Shown here piece by piece: positions 32,873 through 42,392 of a DNA stretch of 64,000 bases. Every line of letters begins with the position of its first letter. Positions within the stretch are counted from its first letter, which is position 1. Below the pieces are notes generated by a model. The model saw only the letters and a program-made list of their open reading frames with translations. It was not told the DNA's origin and ran no database searches. The position numbers and the translations under genes were made by a program. The stretch spans positions 1 through 64,000 of the forward strand of contig NZ_RQHV01000032.1 of assembly GCF_004771005.1 (NCBI RefSeq), in the 5' to 3' direction. Source of the DNA: Leptospira ilyithenensis. Its GTDB lineage: Bacteria; Spirochaetota; Leptospiria; Leptospirales; Leptospiraceae.

Positions 32873-33832
32873 TCATCTCCTGGAAGGCATGCGCGGTCCC
32901 TGAAAAGGACCACCGCTTTGCGGTTGTTTGGTTTTAGGTGCTATCTTTTGAATCAATATCACCTCTCCCTCTGACAAACCTTCTTTCACCTGGGTAAAAC
33001 CTTCATCCGACAGACCGATCTCAATCTTTTTTTTCAACGGGGAAGATTCTTTCTCATGGTCAGGGGAATACACAAAAGATTTTCCATTCTCTTTTAAAAT
33101 GGATTCGTTCGGGATCAGGAGAATGTTTGATTCTTCCGCAAAAATAAAATCGACTGTGGATGACATTCCACTTCTAAAAAAGTCGGGAACGCGGGAAGGT
33201 TTCACTTCCACAGTGTAGACAGTCACATTATTTTCAGTGATGGCTTCATAAGCGATATGGGAAACAAAGCCTAGCACCGGTTCGCCGGGGAAAGAATCAA
33301 TGGTAAGTAACGCTTTCTGTCCTTTTTTAACACGAGCCAAGTCCGTTTCATCCACTTTTGCTTGTACAAGTAAAGCGTCAGACAGTACAAATAAAATATC
33401 CTGTTGTGTTACAGTTTGACCGGTGCGGATATTGTTTGCAATGACAAGGCCTGAAAGTGGTGCCATCACAGGCGTGGGTTTGTACAGATCTTCCCATTCT
33501 TTCAACTCACTGGCCCCTTTGGCCCTTGCCGCATCAAGTAGTGCCGCCCTCTCCGTGGAGCTCATCCAGGCAAGAATTCTACCTTTGGAAACTGTATTTC
33601 CTTCTTCCAACAAAACGGATTCGATTCTTCCTGCGATCGGCGGTTTGATTTCCAAACGATTTTGCGGTTGTACAGTTCCCGAAGCCCGCACAAATACTTT
33701 CAGATCCCCCCGTTTAACAGTATGACGTTGGTAACTGACTCCGGATTTTTTTCCGTCAAAGAATTTAAAATAAACGAATGTAGAAAAAGCAATAGTTAAA
33801 ATAGAAATTAGGAAAATCCATTTTTTATTCAT
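32873..33832 (-). CDS. macA: MacA-like periplasmic adaptor (HlyD/RND type)
   Basis: About 319 residues from the ATG at 33832, which lies inside the end of the tolC gene. An N-terminal membrane anchor (WIFLISILTIAFSTFVYFKFF) is followed by a biotinyl-lipoyl domain split by a short helical hairpin: RLEIKPPIAGRIESVLLEEGNTVSKGRIL and PTPVMAPLSGLVIANNIRTGQTV. Then comes a beta-barrel part with LLTIDSFPGEPVLGFVSHIAYEA and a final membrane-proximal domain (LLIPNESILKENGKSFVYS). The coiled hairpin is very short compared with enteric MacA. It links the inner-membrane MacB to TolC. Operon with macB and tolC. Confidence 0.88.
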   Translation of the reverse strand: MNKKWIFLISILTIAFSTFVYFKFFDGKKSGVSYQRHTVKRGDLKVFVRASGTVQPQNRLEIKPPIAGRIESVLLEEGNTVSKGRILAWMSSTERAALLDAARAKGASELKEWEDLYKPTPVMAPLSGLVIANNIRTGQTVTQQDILFVLSDALLVQAKVDETDLARVKKGQKALLTIDSFPGEPVLGFVSHIAYEAITENNVTVYTVEVKPSRVPDFFRSGMSSTVDFIFAEESNILLIPNESILKENGKSFVYSPDHEKESSPLKKKIEIGLSDEGFTQVKEGLSEGEVILIQKIAPKTKQPQSGGPFQGPRMPSRR

Positions 33833-35183
33833 TGGAAATACTCTTACCAATATTACGAAGCCAGGTTGCATTGGCAAGCTCTGCTTCCCTTTTGCCGGTG
33901 AGCAAGGTCTTCTCCCGGTTGATCAAATCATTTTCGATGATGTCCCAGTTTTCAAAATTGAGTAACCCGTTTGAATATTGCGAACGGGCGATCTTTGCCC
34001 GAGTCTCCGCCGCATGAAAGTAATTTTCCAATACTTCCACATTATCAATCGCATTTCTTAAATTCTGATAGGACTGTTGCAAGGAGAATGTAAGCGAATT
34101 TCTTTTGCTATCCCTTTGATGAACTGACTTTTCATGTTCCGTTCGTGCAATCTTCACATCATAATAATCCCTGCCTCCGTTAAATATAGGATAGCTGAAA
34201 TTCAATCCGAAAGAATATGTTTTCGGTTTTGGCAACCAAACATCGTCTTGGCGGGTGATCGTTGCGCTCATACTTATATCTGGATAAAACTTGCTTTCCG
34301 CTACGGAAACTCCCGCAAGTGCCGCTCTTACCTTCGCCTGTTCCGCCATCAACTGAGGATGACCTGCAACAAATTCTTCCCAGTTTTCCAATTTAGGCAC
34401 GGATGGTGTCATTAAATCACCAGCTAACTGGTATTTCATTTTATCGTCTTCTACGGAAAGAATACGTTTCAGTTCCGCAAAATTGACGGACTCCGTTCTT
34501 TTGGATTGTTCCAATTCGAATTCCGCCTGCTTTGTTGCGGCTTCGCTCATCAGATAAGATCCTTTGTGCTCTCTTCCGCCTTCGTAACGAAGTTTGACCA
34601 AGTTACGGTTTCTCTGGCGGCGTTCCAGAATTTCGGTGCTTAAAGAGGCCAAACTTTTTGCATATAAGACTTGCGCGTATGCATTTCTCAATTCATATGA
34701 GATTCTGATCTTTGTATCTTCTAATGTTTGTTTTGCGGCCTGCACCAGAGCATCTGCCTGATCGACGGAACTTTTGTCCTTAAACCCTGCAAAAAGATTT
34801 TGGTTGGCAGTCAACCCCACAGAATATCTGTTTGATGCTCCTGTGGAGCTGTTGTTTGATTGAGTTCCAGTGCTACTTGAAGAGTTTCCTTGCGATTGGT
34901 TTGCAGTGACATTCGGATCAACCAAAGTTCCCGATCCGCTGAAGTTGTTTGTCAATTGTCTTGCAGATGCTTGTGCCGTAAGCGTAGGTAAGTACCCGGC
35001 ATAACTTTTTTCATATTGAAAGACCGCTTTCTCCAATTCCGCTTTGGAAAAAGCCAGATCGGGATTTCCGCGAAGTGCGTCTTTCCAAAGAGATACAAGC
35101 GTGATTGCTTCCGCCTGCAACGAGACAAAGCCGAATAAAGAAATACCAATATATACTGATTTTCGAAATAAGAAAAGATTCAC
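33825..35183 (-). CDS. tolC: TolC-like outer-membrane efflux protein
   Basis: A 452-residue outer membrane efflux protein. Signal peptide MNLFLFRKSVYIGISLFGFVSLQAEA. Duplicated OEP repeats are visible: ITLVSLWKDALRGNPDLAFSKAELEKA and GLTANQNLFAGFKDKSSVDQADALVQAAKQTLEDTKIRISYELRNAYAQVLYAK in the first half, VAESKFYPDISMSATITRQ and GLNFSYPIFNGGRDYYDVKIAR in the second. A Ser/Asn/Thr-rich low-complexity loop (about residues 90-120) likely faces outside. First gene of the tolC-macA-macB-tetR operon. Confidence 0.9.
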   Translation of the reverse strand: MNLFLFRKSVYIGISLFGFVSLQAEAITLVSLWKDALRGNPDLAFSKAELEKAVFQYEKSYAGYLPTLTAQASARQLTNNFSGSGTLVDPNVTANQSQGNSSSSTGTQSNNSSTGASNRYSVGLTANQNLFAGFKDKSSVDQADALVQAAKQTLEDTKIRISYELRNAYAQVLYAKSLASLSTEILERRQRNRNLVKLRYEGGREHKGSYLMSEAATKQAEFELEQSKRTESVNFAELKRILSVEDDKMKYQLAGDLMTPSVPKLENWEEFVAGHPQLMAEQAKVRAALAGVSVAESKFYPDISMSATITRQDDVWLPKPKTYSFGLNFSYPIFNGGRDYYDVKIARTEHEKSVHQRDSKRNSLTFSLQQSYQNLRNAIDNVEVLENYFHAAETRAKIARSQYSNGLLNFENWDIIENDLINREKTLLTGKREAELANATWLRNIGKSISNE

Positions 35184-35219
35184 TATGTTATTTACCCAAG
35201 TTTAGGAAGGGAGGTTCCC

Positions 35220-35248
35220 AAATAACGAAAGAAGACAATCCGTTATTT
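35220..35248. promoter_or_regulatory. Inverted repeat upstream of the tolC-macAB operon
   Basis: AAATAACG and CGTTATTT form 8-base arms with a 13-base spacer. The repeat lies between the TPM gene and tolC, both on the minus strand, about 37-65 bases upstream of the tolC start. It could be the operator of the operon-encoded TetR or a terminator of the preceding TPM gene; no strong U-tract follows. Confidence 0.35.
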
Positions 35249-35333
35249 TTAGTCCCTTTCTAGAATTTTAAAACATGGGAAAGAATCCATCTTAAAATTA
35301 TCACTCGGAATCGGTCGATAGTGTTGATAGATA

Positions 35334-36314
35334 TTACCAGCTTCCCGAACTTCCGCCACCTCCAAAGCTACCACCGCCTCCTCCGAAACTACTACTGCCG
35401 CTGCTACTGCTGCTCCAACCGCCACCAGAAGAAGAACTACTTCCCCCACCGGAACTGCCGAATGAACTTTCCTTTTCTTTCATTCGCTTTCTACCATGTG
35501 GTGTAAGCAGATGATAAAGTTTCCATAAACCTATACCGATTGCATAAATCAGAAAAATGCTAATGCCGATATCTGGTCCGTGTAAGGCGATGGGAAAAAG
35601 ACTCCAAAAAGGAAATAGAAAAAAATAAAGAACCCAACCGAAAAAAGGAATGTTGGCAGCAAGATAAGTGAATATTCCCAAGATCCCAAAAACGAAAATG
35701 CTACCGAAAATTCTTACGGTAATAGGTATGTTTTCCCCACCTCCGTCCATCTCTCCCAAAAAAGCAAACGGTCCCAAATAAGAATAGTCCTTGGGAGGAG
35801 GAATCGTATAAGTTCCCGCAATAGCATCTAATATTTTATGAACACCATTTCGGATCCCTTCTTCAAAATCACCTGCTTTGAAAGATGGTTTGATTTCCTG
35901 TTCGATGATTCTATGGCACAAAACATCCGTTAAAGTACCTTCCAATCCGTAACCGACTTCTATTCTGAGTTTTCTATCATCCTTGGCGATGAATAACAAA
36001 ACACCGTTGTCCTTTCCTTTCTGGCCTAGCTTCCAAGTCTCCGCGACCCGAAGAGAGTATTCTTCCAGATTTTCGTCTTCTAAAGAAGAGGTAAGTAAGA
36101 CCACGACTTGATTGGAAGTCTCTTTTTCATGTTGAACTAGGAGATCGTTAATTTCTTTTTCAAATCCGGGTGTTAAAGTCCAGGTTTCGTCAATGATATG
36201 GGAGGAAAGTTTCGGAACTTCTTTTGAAATCAGAAGGTTCGGAGAAAAAAGAAAGATCGGTAATAAGAAAAAAAGAATCCTGAATCGGAAAAATGCTACT
36301 CGAAGGTTTTGCAT
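35334..36314 (-). CDS. TPM-domain membrane protein with Ser/Gly-rich tail
   Basis: A 326-residue protein: signal peptide (to about residue 30), a TPM_phosphatase domain (about 35-165, with VVVLLTSSLEDENLEEYSLRVAETWKLGQKGKDNGVLLFIAKDDRKLRIEVGYGLEG), then three membrane helices (about 200-275). The C-terminal 45 residues are almost only Gly and Ser, as in the YgcG/TPM family. The domain is linked to periplasmic quality control of membrane proteins, but its biochemical activity is uncertain. The low-complexity tail gives long GC-periodic repeats in the DNA at 35340-35470, which explains the composition there. Confidence 0.85.
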   Translation of the reverse strand: MQNLRVAFFRFRILFFLLPIFLFSPNLLISKEVPKLSSHIIDETWTLTPGFEKEINDLLVQHEKETSNQVVVLLTSSLEDENLEEYSLRVAETWKLGQKGKDNGVLLFIAKDDRKLRIEVGYGLEGTLTDVLCHRIIEQEIKPSFKAGDFEEGIRNGVHKILDAIAGTYTIPPPKDYSYLGPFAFLGEMDGGGENIPITVRIFGSIFVFGILGIFTYLAANIPFFGWVLYFFLFPFWSLFPIALHGPDIGISIFLIYAIGIGLWKLYHLLTPHGRKRMKEKESSFGSSGGGSSSSSGGGWSSSSSGSSSFGGGGGSFGGGGSSGSW

Positions 36315-36391
36315 AGGTTAGAGCCGGGCTAATCCTATGCAAAACTTAGATTTTTGACAATCTATTTTTGATCTGTAAAATCTTTATCGAC

Positions 36392-37999
36392 TCAGACCAA
36401 CCTTCTGGATGACTGAGGGTGATTGGAAATCGGTTTCAGATCGTCCACTCCGGAAATGATTACCTTTCCGCCATCGGATTCATAATCGTTTTTGAAATCG
36501 TTCAAAAAATCCAGTGCGGAATACCCTGCAAATTTCAATGACTCGCATTTGATTTCAATCGACTTTCCTCTCGGCAGTTTGTTTAGGGTTCTTTTCACAC
36601 TCAGCATATTTGAAAAAATCAATGCTTTGCGAATATGCAAAGTATAAGAATCTGCCTTTTCATTTATCTCCACATCGGAAACAAACATATTGCGCAAAGG
36701 AACACCTAATATCAGTTGGATGATCAATTTTGTAACAATACCGGCACCTACACCCACGAGCAAGTCTTCAAAAACCGTAAAGAAAACAGTGACGAGAAAT
36801 ACAACGATTTGATCCCAACCTTTTTTATAAGCATGAATGAACTCAGCCGGTGAAGCAAGTCTTACCCCGACCATAATCAAAACCCCGGCAAGAGATGCCA
36901 AAGGGATCTTATGAATCAGTCCGGGCAGCAGAACAATGAACACGAGCAAGAACACACCGTGGAAAAAATTGGACCATCTTGTTTTTGCCCCGTTATTGAT
37001 ATTAGCCGATGATCTGACGACTTCCGCAATGATCGGCAAACCACCGATCCATCCTAGAAAAAAGTTACCGATACCTTTCGCTACGAGTTCCTTATTCATA
37101 TTGGAACGTCTGCGATATGGATCTACTTTGTCAATGGCGGATGCAGTCAAAAGAGATTCGATACTTGCAATGAGTCCGATCGTAACTACCATCAGCCAGA
37201 AAACCCCGGTTCCGATCTTATCAAAGTTAGGGTGAATGATTCCGTCAGTGATATGTGCAGGAAGAGTAACGAGGCTTGTAGGGCCGATTTTGTAGATTTG
37301 ATCCATAAGAGAATACGAATGTTCGTCTTCCAAATCGAATACAATCCCGAGCACCACTCCTATAACTACTGCAATCAGAGGAGCCGGAAGTTTTTTAATA
37401 AAAGCATTTTTGATTCTACCGAGTAAGACCAAAACAAGAATCGTCGAAATCCCTATGATCGCAACTTTCGGATTTATTTTACTCAGACTGAACGGCATTT
37501 CCAAAATCAATCCACTGATCGTTTTTGCCACAGGAGTGATTCCCAAAGCAACATAGAACTGCTTGGATATAATGATGATACCGATAGCAGACATCATTCC
37601 GTGAACAACGGAGATGGGAAAGAAAACCGTTAGGTTCCCCGCTCTCAGTAGTCCCAAAACGATTTGAATGGCACCGGCGATCACAATCACCGCAAGAGTG
37701 TATTCAAATCCCAATCGGTTGTCGCCACCACCAAGCACGGTAATGGAATGAAGAACAACGGCAATGAGACCTGCTGCAGGTCCGTTGATCGTAACATAAG
37801 AACCACTGAAGAGAGAAACGATGAGTCCCCCCACGATTCCGGAGAAAAGTCCTGCCATCGGAGGAGCTCCGGAAGCAAGAGAGATTCCCAAACAGAGCGG
37901 CAATGCGATTAAAAAAATAATGAAGCCGGATATTAAATCCGATTTCCAGTTTTTCCTTAAACCTTGTAGACCATCATCAGGTATAGATGTACTTGTCAT
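36392..37999 (-). CDS. SulP-family anion transporter with STAS domain
   Basis: About 535 residues from the ATG at 37999. The N-terminal SulP signature (DLISGFIIFLIALPLCLGISLASGAPPMAGLFSGIVGGLIVSLFSGSYVTINGPAAGL) is followed by 10-12 membrane helices. The C-terminal STAS domain (about 450-525) has LKFAGYSALDFLNDFKNDYES. The substrate (sulphate, bicarbonate or another anion) cannot be told from the sequence; neither carbonic anhydrase nor sulphate-assimilation genes are adjacent. Located 21 bases downstream of the 7TM-AraC gene and so likely cotranscribed with it. Confidence 0.9.
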   Translation of the reverse strand: MTSTSIPDDGLQGLRKNWKSDLISGFIIFLIALPLCLGISLASGAPPMAGLFSGIVGGLIVSLFSGSYVTINGPAAGLIAVVLHSITVLGGGDNRLGFEYTLAVIVIAGAIQIVLGLLRAGNLTVFFPISVVHGMMSAIGIIIISKQFYVALGITPVAKTISGLILEMPFSLSKINPKVAIIGISTILVLVLLGRIKNAFIKKLPAPLIAVVIGVVLGIVFDLEDEHSYSLMDQIYKIGPTSLVTLPAHITDGIIHPNFDKIGTGVFWLMVVTIGLIASIESLLTASAIDKVDPYRRRSNMNKELVAKGIGNFFLGWIGGLPIIAEVVRSSANINNGAKTRWSNFFHGVFLLVFIVLLPGLIHKIPLASLAGVLIMVGVRLASPAEFIHAYKKGWDQIVVFLVTVFFTVFEDLLVGVGAGIVTKLIIQLILGVPLRNMFVSDVEINEKADSYTLHIRKALIFSNMLSVKRTLNKLPRGKSIEIKCESLKFAGYSALDFLNDFKNDYESDGGKVIISGVDDLKPISNHPQSSRRLV

Positions 38000-38026
38000 A
38001 AACAATCCTTGATTACTTACTTTTTC

Positions 38027-39601
38027 TTAATTAATTCGCTTAACTTTTGTCTTTTGCCCTAATTCTTGTTTGCGGTATTCATTTGGATTGATACCGGTTT
38101 GTTTTTTAAACTCCAAATAAAAAGCAGACCGAGATCCAAACCCAGCCTCTCTCCCTATATCCGAAATATTCTTACCTTGTTCTTGTAATAATAATTGTTT
38201 CGATTCCAAAACTCTGTAATAATTCAGCAGAGAAGGAAAATTCATTTTGAATTCCGAATTTACAAGTTCACTTAACTGGTGATATCCGATTCCTAAAGAT
38301 TGAGCAATTTGTTCCTCGTTGCAATCTTCCGAAAGGAAAATCTTATCCTTTTCCAACATCTCTTTCAAATCGGAAGTAACCTGAACCACATCGATCTGGG
38401 TTAAATTCGATTTTTTAATGATTTGTGAAGTATCTGTTTCCATTTTGTCCACCTGTAAAAATGCAAATGATGTGAAAAAAGGAAGATAGAAGATTGCACC
38501 GAAGTTTGTGAAAAAATGATAAGGATAAAAATCAAAATGAAAAAGAGTCATCAGAAAAAAGAAAAACAGAAATATTCCCCAAGAAGTTACGTAACCCAGT
38601 TTATTCCGATGATTGGAAATCATTAACGCAAAATGGCTTTTTACAAAATAAAAAATCATCCATCCGAATACGAAGGACAGTAACAAGATACGATGTTCGT
38701 ACCAAAACTGAGAAACGGGAACCAATAGGTAAGCGAGACCGGATAAAGAAGTAAGCCAAAATGTCTTGGAGCTAGTCAAATTTCCCGATTGAAAATGATC
38801 CCATAACAGTAGATAAGCGGAAAAAGCAAAATGATTCAGACAAAGTAAAATAAAATAAGCATGACGAAACAGATTGTTTTCATTCCCGAAAACATCCGCA
38901 AACTCTTTGCCGTGGATGAAATAAACAAGCAGAGTGAATAAACTATAATGAATGCTTAAACCGATATAAACAAATCTTTGTTTCTTGCGAAAATTGATCC
39001 CTGCCCAAACCAGAAAGACAGCCATCATAATGAATAAAAGTATAAAACCAGTCCAGCGAAACTGCTTAAACCAATAATAACCGGTTCCTGACATCAACCG
39101 AATCGGATAATTTAAGTCTTCATTCGATTCAATTCGTAGATAGAATGTTCTGGTTTCTTTTGGTAAAAGATCAATATTGAAATGAGGATAAGGGGATAAT
39201 AATCCAAAAAGGCCTGACTCGGTAGAATACCCGCTGAAGGAATCCTCTGTTTCCCCTGTTCTAGACTCGGAGCAAAGTTCGGCTACAGGGACATTGATCC
39301 ACTGAACCAAAATGGTTCTTTTCAAAACCAATTCGGAAGGATTTGATAAAGTAAAACGAAGCCAATTTCCCCTGGGGTTTCTTCTGGAACGAACGGAGCT
39401 ACCCAAGTTCTTGTGCCATTCAACCCGCTTCAATTCCTCGATGGAATCCAAGGAACAGGACTTAAGGCTCAGGTGACCATCGTAACGATATTCAACCTGC
39501 TTGGATATATTTTGATCAAACTCCCCGCTTGGTCCCAAGTCCCCACAGCTCATGGAGAAAATTGCAAATAAGGAAAGTGAAATCCTATTTCGCCAATTCA
39601 T
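38027..39601 (-). CDS. 7TM-DISM receptor fused to an AraC DNA-binding domain
   Basis: About 524 residues from the ATG at 39601; the ATG at 39646 adds a hydrophilic leader ahead of a good signal peptide. After a lipobox-like SMSC there is an extracellular 7TMR-DISM-type beta domain (about 30-185), then seven membrane helices (about 190-400), then an AraC HTH pair (about 415-525: CNEEQIAQSLGIGYHQLSELVNSEF and NISDIGREAGFGSRSAFYLEFKKQTGINPNEYRKQ). It is thus a one-component membrane regulator with the sensor outside and DNA-binding part inside. Divergent from the porin gene, whose promoter region has direct repeats. Confidence 0.87.
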   Translation of the reverse strand: MNWRNRISLSLFAIFSMSCGDLGPSGEFDQNISKQVEYRYDGHLSLKSCSLDSIEELKRVEWHKNLGSSVRSRRNPRGNWLRFTLSNPSELVLKRTILVQWINVPVAELCSESRTGETEDSFSGYSTESGLFGLLSPYPHFNIDLLPKETRTFYLRIESNEDLNYPIRLMSGTGYYWFKQFRWTGFILLFIMMAVFLVWAGINFRKKQRFVYIGLSIHYSLFTLLVYFIHGKEFADVFGNENNLFRHAYFILLCLNHFAFSAYLLLWDHFQSGNLTSSKTFWLTSLSGLAYLLVPVSQFWYEHRILLLSFVFGWMIFYFVKSHFALMISNHRNKLGYVTSWGIFLFFFFLMTLFHFDFYPYHFFTNFGAIFYLPFFTSFAFLQVDKMETDTSQIIKKSNLTQIDVVQVTSDLKEMLEKDKIFLSEDCNEEQIAQSLGIGYHQLSELVNSEFKMNFPSLLNYYRVLESKQLLLQEQGKNISDIGREAGFGSRSAFYLEFKKQTGINPNEYRKQELGQKTKVKRIN

Positions 39602-39667
39602 TTTGTTCCGAGCCATCCCATATCGACTGATTTTAAAGTTTGGCAAAATTATACAAGTACAATAACT

Positions 39668-39707
39668 TTGTCTAAGTTTATATTTTTGGACAAAACAGAT
39701 TGTCTAA
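39668..39707 (+). promoter_or_regulatory. TTGTCTAA direct repeats in the divergent AraC/porin gap
   Basis: TTGTCTAA occurs at 39668-39675 and 39700-39707, 32 bases apart (about three helical turns), fitting an AraC dimer on direct repeats. The element is related to the TTAGACA/TGTCTAA palindromes at 4384-4453 (the second copy is preceded by ACAGA, as there). Confidence 0.45.
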
Positions 39708-39728
39708 TTTTATAATTCTGGAGATACA

Positions 39729-41567
39729 ATGAATCTTAAACAAATTCCTTCCCCGCTCTCTTTTCCCGGCATTATTCTATGTGCATTACTGATTTGCACT
39801 CTTTCCTTGGGCGCAGAAGAACCGGCAACAACAGCGCCGCCTGCGAAAGAAAAATACAAATCCCCCATGATAGAGAAAGGAATCGACCCGGAATTTGCCA
39901 GACATATGTTTGTGGAGCCTGAACTTGCCAAGTCGGTCAACAAATCCGAATCTCTCTGGATCAACGATGTTCTGAGAGTGGGTGCTTATCTTCGTCCCCG
40001 TTTCGAATCCAGAAACAATCTCAATTTTGATAAATCCAATAAAGAAGTGATAGATAGAGCCGTTCAAACCACTTCCATTTTCTTTCTATTTGATCCTAGT
40101 CCTTATGTATCTGCAAAAGTAACAGTGCAGGATGCAAGAGTTTGGGGAGGGGAAGCTCCCGCCTCCTCCGGAGACATCCGGGCCAATTTTTTCAATAACA
40201 CTCCGACTCAAATTGCCGCAGGACAGAGCAATGCAGCTCTGAATAGCACTGATATCAGAGAAGCGTTTCTCATGCTGAAAAAACTTCCTCTGGATATCAA
40301 AGTTCAAGTAGGCCGCCAGATTTGGGCCTATGGCGACCAACGGATGATAGGTGGTGGTAACTGGACGATCAACGGATTGTCCTATGACGGTGCAAGGATC
40401 ATGTTGGAACGTTCAGATTTCAAAGTCCATCTGTTTGCAGCCAGACCTTTTTGGACCCAAAGCGGAACGAACGGAGTTATTTCCGCAAACGATCCCACTC
40501 TCAATTCCGCATCCAAAGGAACAGATACCACATTATTCGGAACTTATAGCTCGGTCAAAATTCTGGATGCAGTGACTGCGGATGTCTACAGCATCAATGT
40601 AGTTCGCAAATGGAAACCCAATACATACAACACCACGACCAATCTCCCCAATGCATCCGCAGACGATCCTCTTGCCATGAATCGTTCCAAACAAAATGAA
40701 GAATTGTACACTGCGGGATTTCGTTTAACCAATCGAACTGAAAACAACAATTTGCCCAAAGGATCTTCCTGGGATTGGACTTTGGAAAGTGCCTGGCAAT
40801 CAGGTTTTACAGGAAAAAGAATCCGGGAAAAAATGTTAGGCTATGACCTACCTACCGCTTACCAAAACTTAAAAACGGAAAGGGAAAAATATACGGGGCA
40901 ATTTCATTTCGCTCAAACAGGTTATACCTTCTTCGAAAAACTTCGAATTGGCGGCCAGATTCAATATGCTTCCGGAGATGCAAACCGTTCCGATGGCAGT
41001 GCTTCTACGTTCCAAACTTTATCCAACCCAAGATTCGGTGTGATTCCTTATTTCAATACTGTCGCGGGGATTTCGGAAAACATAGATACCAAAAACCTGA
41101 TCTCAAAAGGTGCAAGTATCTCTTATAAAACCGACGAATACGGAACATTTCAGGTTTCCTATTTTGCCAATGACAAAGCGCAAAAACAAGATGCTTGGTA
41201 TGCAGTCAGCGGTGCAGCTAACTCCGTATCAACGATCGGATCCGCAAATTCTTCACCCGTTGATACAGCAAAAGGAAGTACGGAAAGTTATACCAACAAC
41301 GTATACACTCAAAGTTATTCTTTGGGAAAACATATCTATACCGAGATCGACTTAACCTGGATGGGTAAAATCAACGATAACGTATCCATATGGATGGGTG
41401 TAGGCTATCTCCGTGCAGGCAGTGCAATTACCAACTACCGAAATGCTCTTTTCACTTATGATGCGAACAGCAATAGCTTCGGGATCAACCCCAACTATAT
41501 ATTGGGAAAACATAAGGCGGCAACCGACGGAGGGATGGCTTATCTGCAAGTCAACGGCGCCTTCTAA
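39729..41567 (+). CDS. Alginate-export-type outer-membrane porin
   Basis: A 612-residue protein: signal peptide ending LSLGAEE, a short Pro/Lys-rich linker, then an Alginate_exp-type beta-barrel. Typical features are YLRPRFESRNNLNFDKSN, KVTVQDARVWGGE, a loop rich in Asn/Thr, VQVGRQIWAYGDQRMIGGGNWT and a C-terminal VNGAF ending in Phe. Barrels of this group export or take up small or anionic molecules; the substrate here is unknown. Divergent from the 7TM-AraC gene and followed by a very good terminator, so it appears to be a single-gene transcript under that regulator. Confidence 0.85.
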   Translation: MNLKQIPSPLSFPGIILCALLICTLSLGAEEPATTAPPAKEKYKSPMIEKGIDPEFARHMFVEPELAKSVNKSESLWINDVLRVGAYLRPRFESRNNLNFDKSNKEVIDRAVQTTSIFFLFDPSPYVSAKVTVQDARVWGGEAPASSGDIRANFFNNTPTQIAAGQSNAALNSTDIREAFLMLKKLPLDIKVQVGRQIWAYGDQRMIGGGNWTINGLSYDGARIMLERSDFKVHLFAARPFWTQSGTNGVISANDPTLNSASKGTDTTLFGTYSSVKILDAVTADVYSINVVRKWKPNTYNTTTNLPNASADDPLAMNRSKQNEELYTAGFRLTNRTENNNLPKGSSWDWTLESAWQSGFTGKRIREKMLGYDLPTAYQNLKTEREKYTGQFHFAQTGYTFFEKLRIGGQIQYASGDANRSDGSASTFQTLSNPRFGVIPYFNTVAGISENIDTKNLISKGASISYKTDEYGTFQVSYFANDKAQKQDAWYAVSGAANSVSTIGSANSSPVDTAKGSTESYTNNVYTQSYSLGKHIYTEIDLTWMGKINDNVSIWMGVGYLRAGSAITNYRNALFTYDANSNSFGINPNYILGKHKAATDGGMAYLQVNGAF

Positions 41568-41623
41568 CAACTTTGGATTATATTCGTAACTGAATAGAAT
41601 CATATTTTGACTCATCACTGGAT

Positions 41624-41668
41624 GCCCTTTTGGTTCCCTCCCCAGAGAACCAAAAGGGCGTTTTTTTA
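41624..41668 (+). terminator. Rho-independent terminator of the porin gene
   Basis: A perfect 13-bp stem (GCCCTTTTGGTTC with GAACCAAAAGGGC, 10-base loop) followed by a run of seven T's at 41661-41667. It is the clearest terminator in the window. Confidence 0.9.
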
Positions 41669-41706
41669 TCAAAAGGAGAAATCCGATCGGGAAATGTGAA
41701 AATTGT

Positions 41707-41737
41707 TTGACAAAAAAAGAACGATCGTTCGTATTGA
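41707..41737 (+). promoter_or_regulatory. Promoter and palindromic operator of the tetR at 41741
   Basis: TTGACA (41707-41712) is a good -35, and TATTGA near 41732 a weak -10. GAACGATCGTTC (41719-41730) is a perfect 12-base palindrome lying in the spacer, where a bound regulator would block RNA polymerase. This is the classic TetR autoregulatory arrangement. Confidence 0.65.
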
Positions 41738-41740
41738 AAT

Positions 41741-42334
41741 ATGGGCAAGGGCGAAGAAACAAAATCCGTCATTTTGAACCGTGCCGTCCAAATCGCAAGC
41801 AAGGAAGGTTTGGATGGGCTTACCATAGGAACTCTTGCGGAAGATCTGAATATGTCCAAAAGCGGGATTTTCGGTAAATTCCAATCCAAAGAAACCCTTC
41901 AAATCGAAGTGCTAAAAGTCGGATCGGAAATGTTTCGAAGAAACGTTATCTATCCTGCACTGAAGTCGGAGCCCGGTCTCAAAAGAATCAGAACCTTATT
42001 TGCTGCCTGGTTGGATTGGGTCGGAGGAGATGCATTGCCGGGAGGTTGCGTGGTTTTGGGAAGTCTTTCCAACTACGATGACAAACCGGGAGTCGTAAGA
42101 GATTATCTGCTGAAAGTGGAATTGGAATTGTTGAGGTTAATCGAAAGATTTTTATCCGAAGTCAAAGAGAGCAAAATCCTAAAACCCGGATTCAAATCCG
42201 ATTTATTTATCCAAGAACTATGGGGAATCGTACTGGGCTTTCAACTCTACCATCGGTTTTTCCAAGATGCGAAATCAAAAGCAAGGGCCAAAGCAAGTTT
42301 CGAAGAACTGATTCAGAGATCTTTGGCACAATGA
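41741..42334 (+). CDS. TetR-family regulator
   Basis: A 197-residue regulator. The HTH (about 10-55) shows SVILNRAVQIASKEGLDGLTIGTLAEDLNMSKSGIFGKFQSKETLQ, and the C-terminal domain ends in ELWGIVLGFQLYHRFFQDAKSKARAKASFEELIQRSL, a pattern of the TetR_C YcdC/BetI-like group. The ATG is four bases after the promoter/operator element, so the leader is short. The following alpha/beta hydrolase gene, about 58 bases downstream on the same strand, is a plausible target. Confidence 0.9.
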   Translation: MGKGEETKSVILNRAVQIASKEGLDGLTIGTLAEDLNMSKSGIFGKFQSKETLQIEVLKVGSEMFRRNVIYPALKSEPGLKRIRTLFAAWLDWVGGDALPGGCVVLGSLSNYDDKPGVVRDYLLKVELELLRLIERFLSEVKESKILKPGFKSDLFIQELWGIVLGFQLYHRFFQDAKSKARAKASFEELIQRSLAQ

Positions 42335-42392
42335 AAATCAAAAAAATAAATTAAAACATTACAGATGCAATTTCAAATATAAGGAGTAAATT

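Noticed and set aside
39711..39716. TATAAT as the -10 box of the porin gene
   Set aside because: It would leave a leader of only about six bases before the GGAG site, and the best -35 is 19 bases away.
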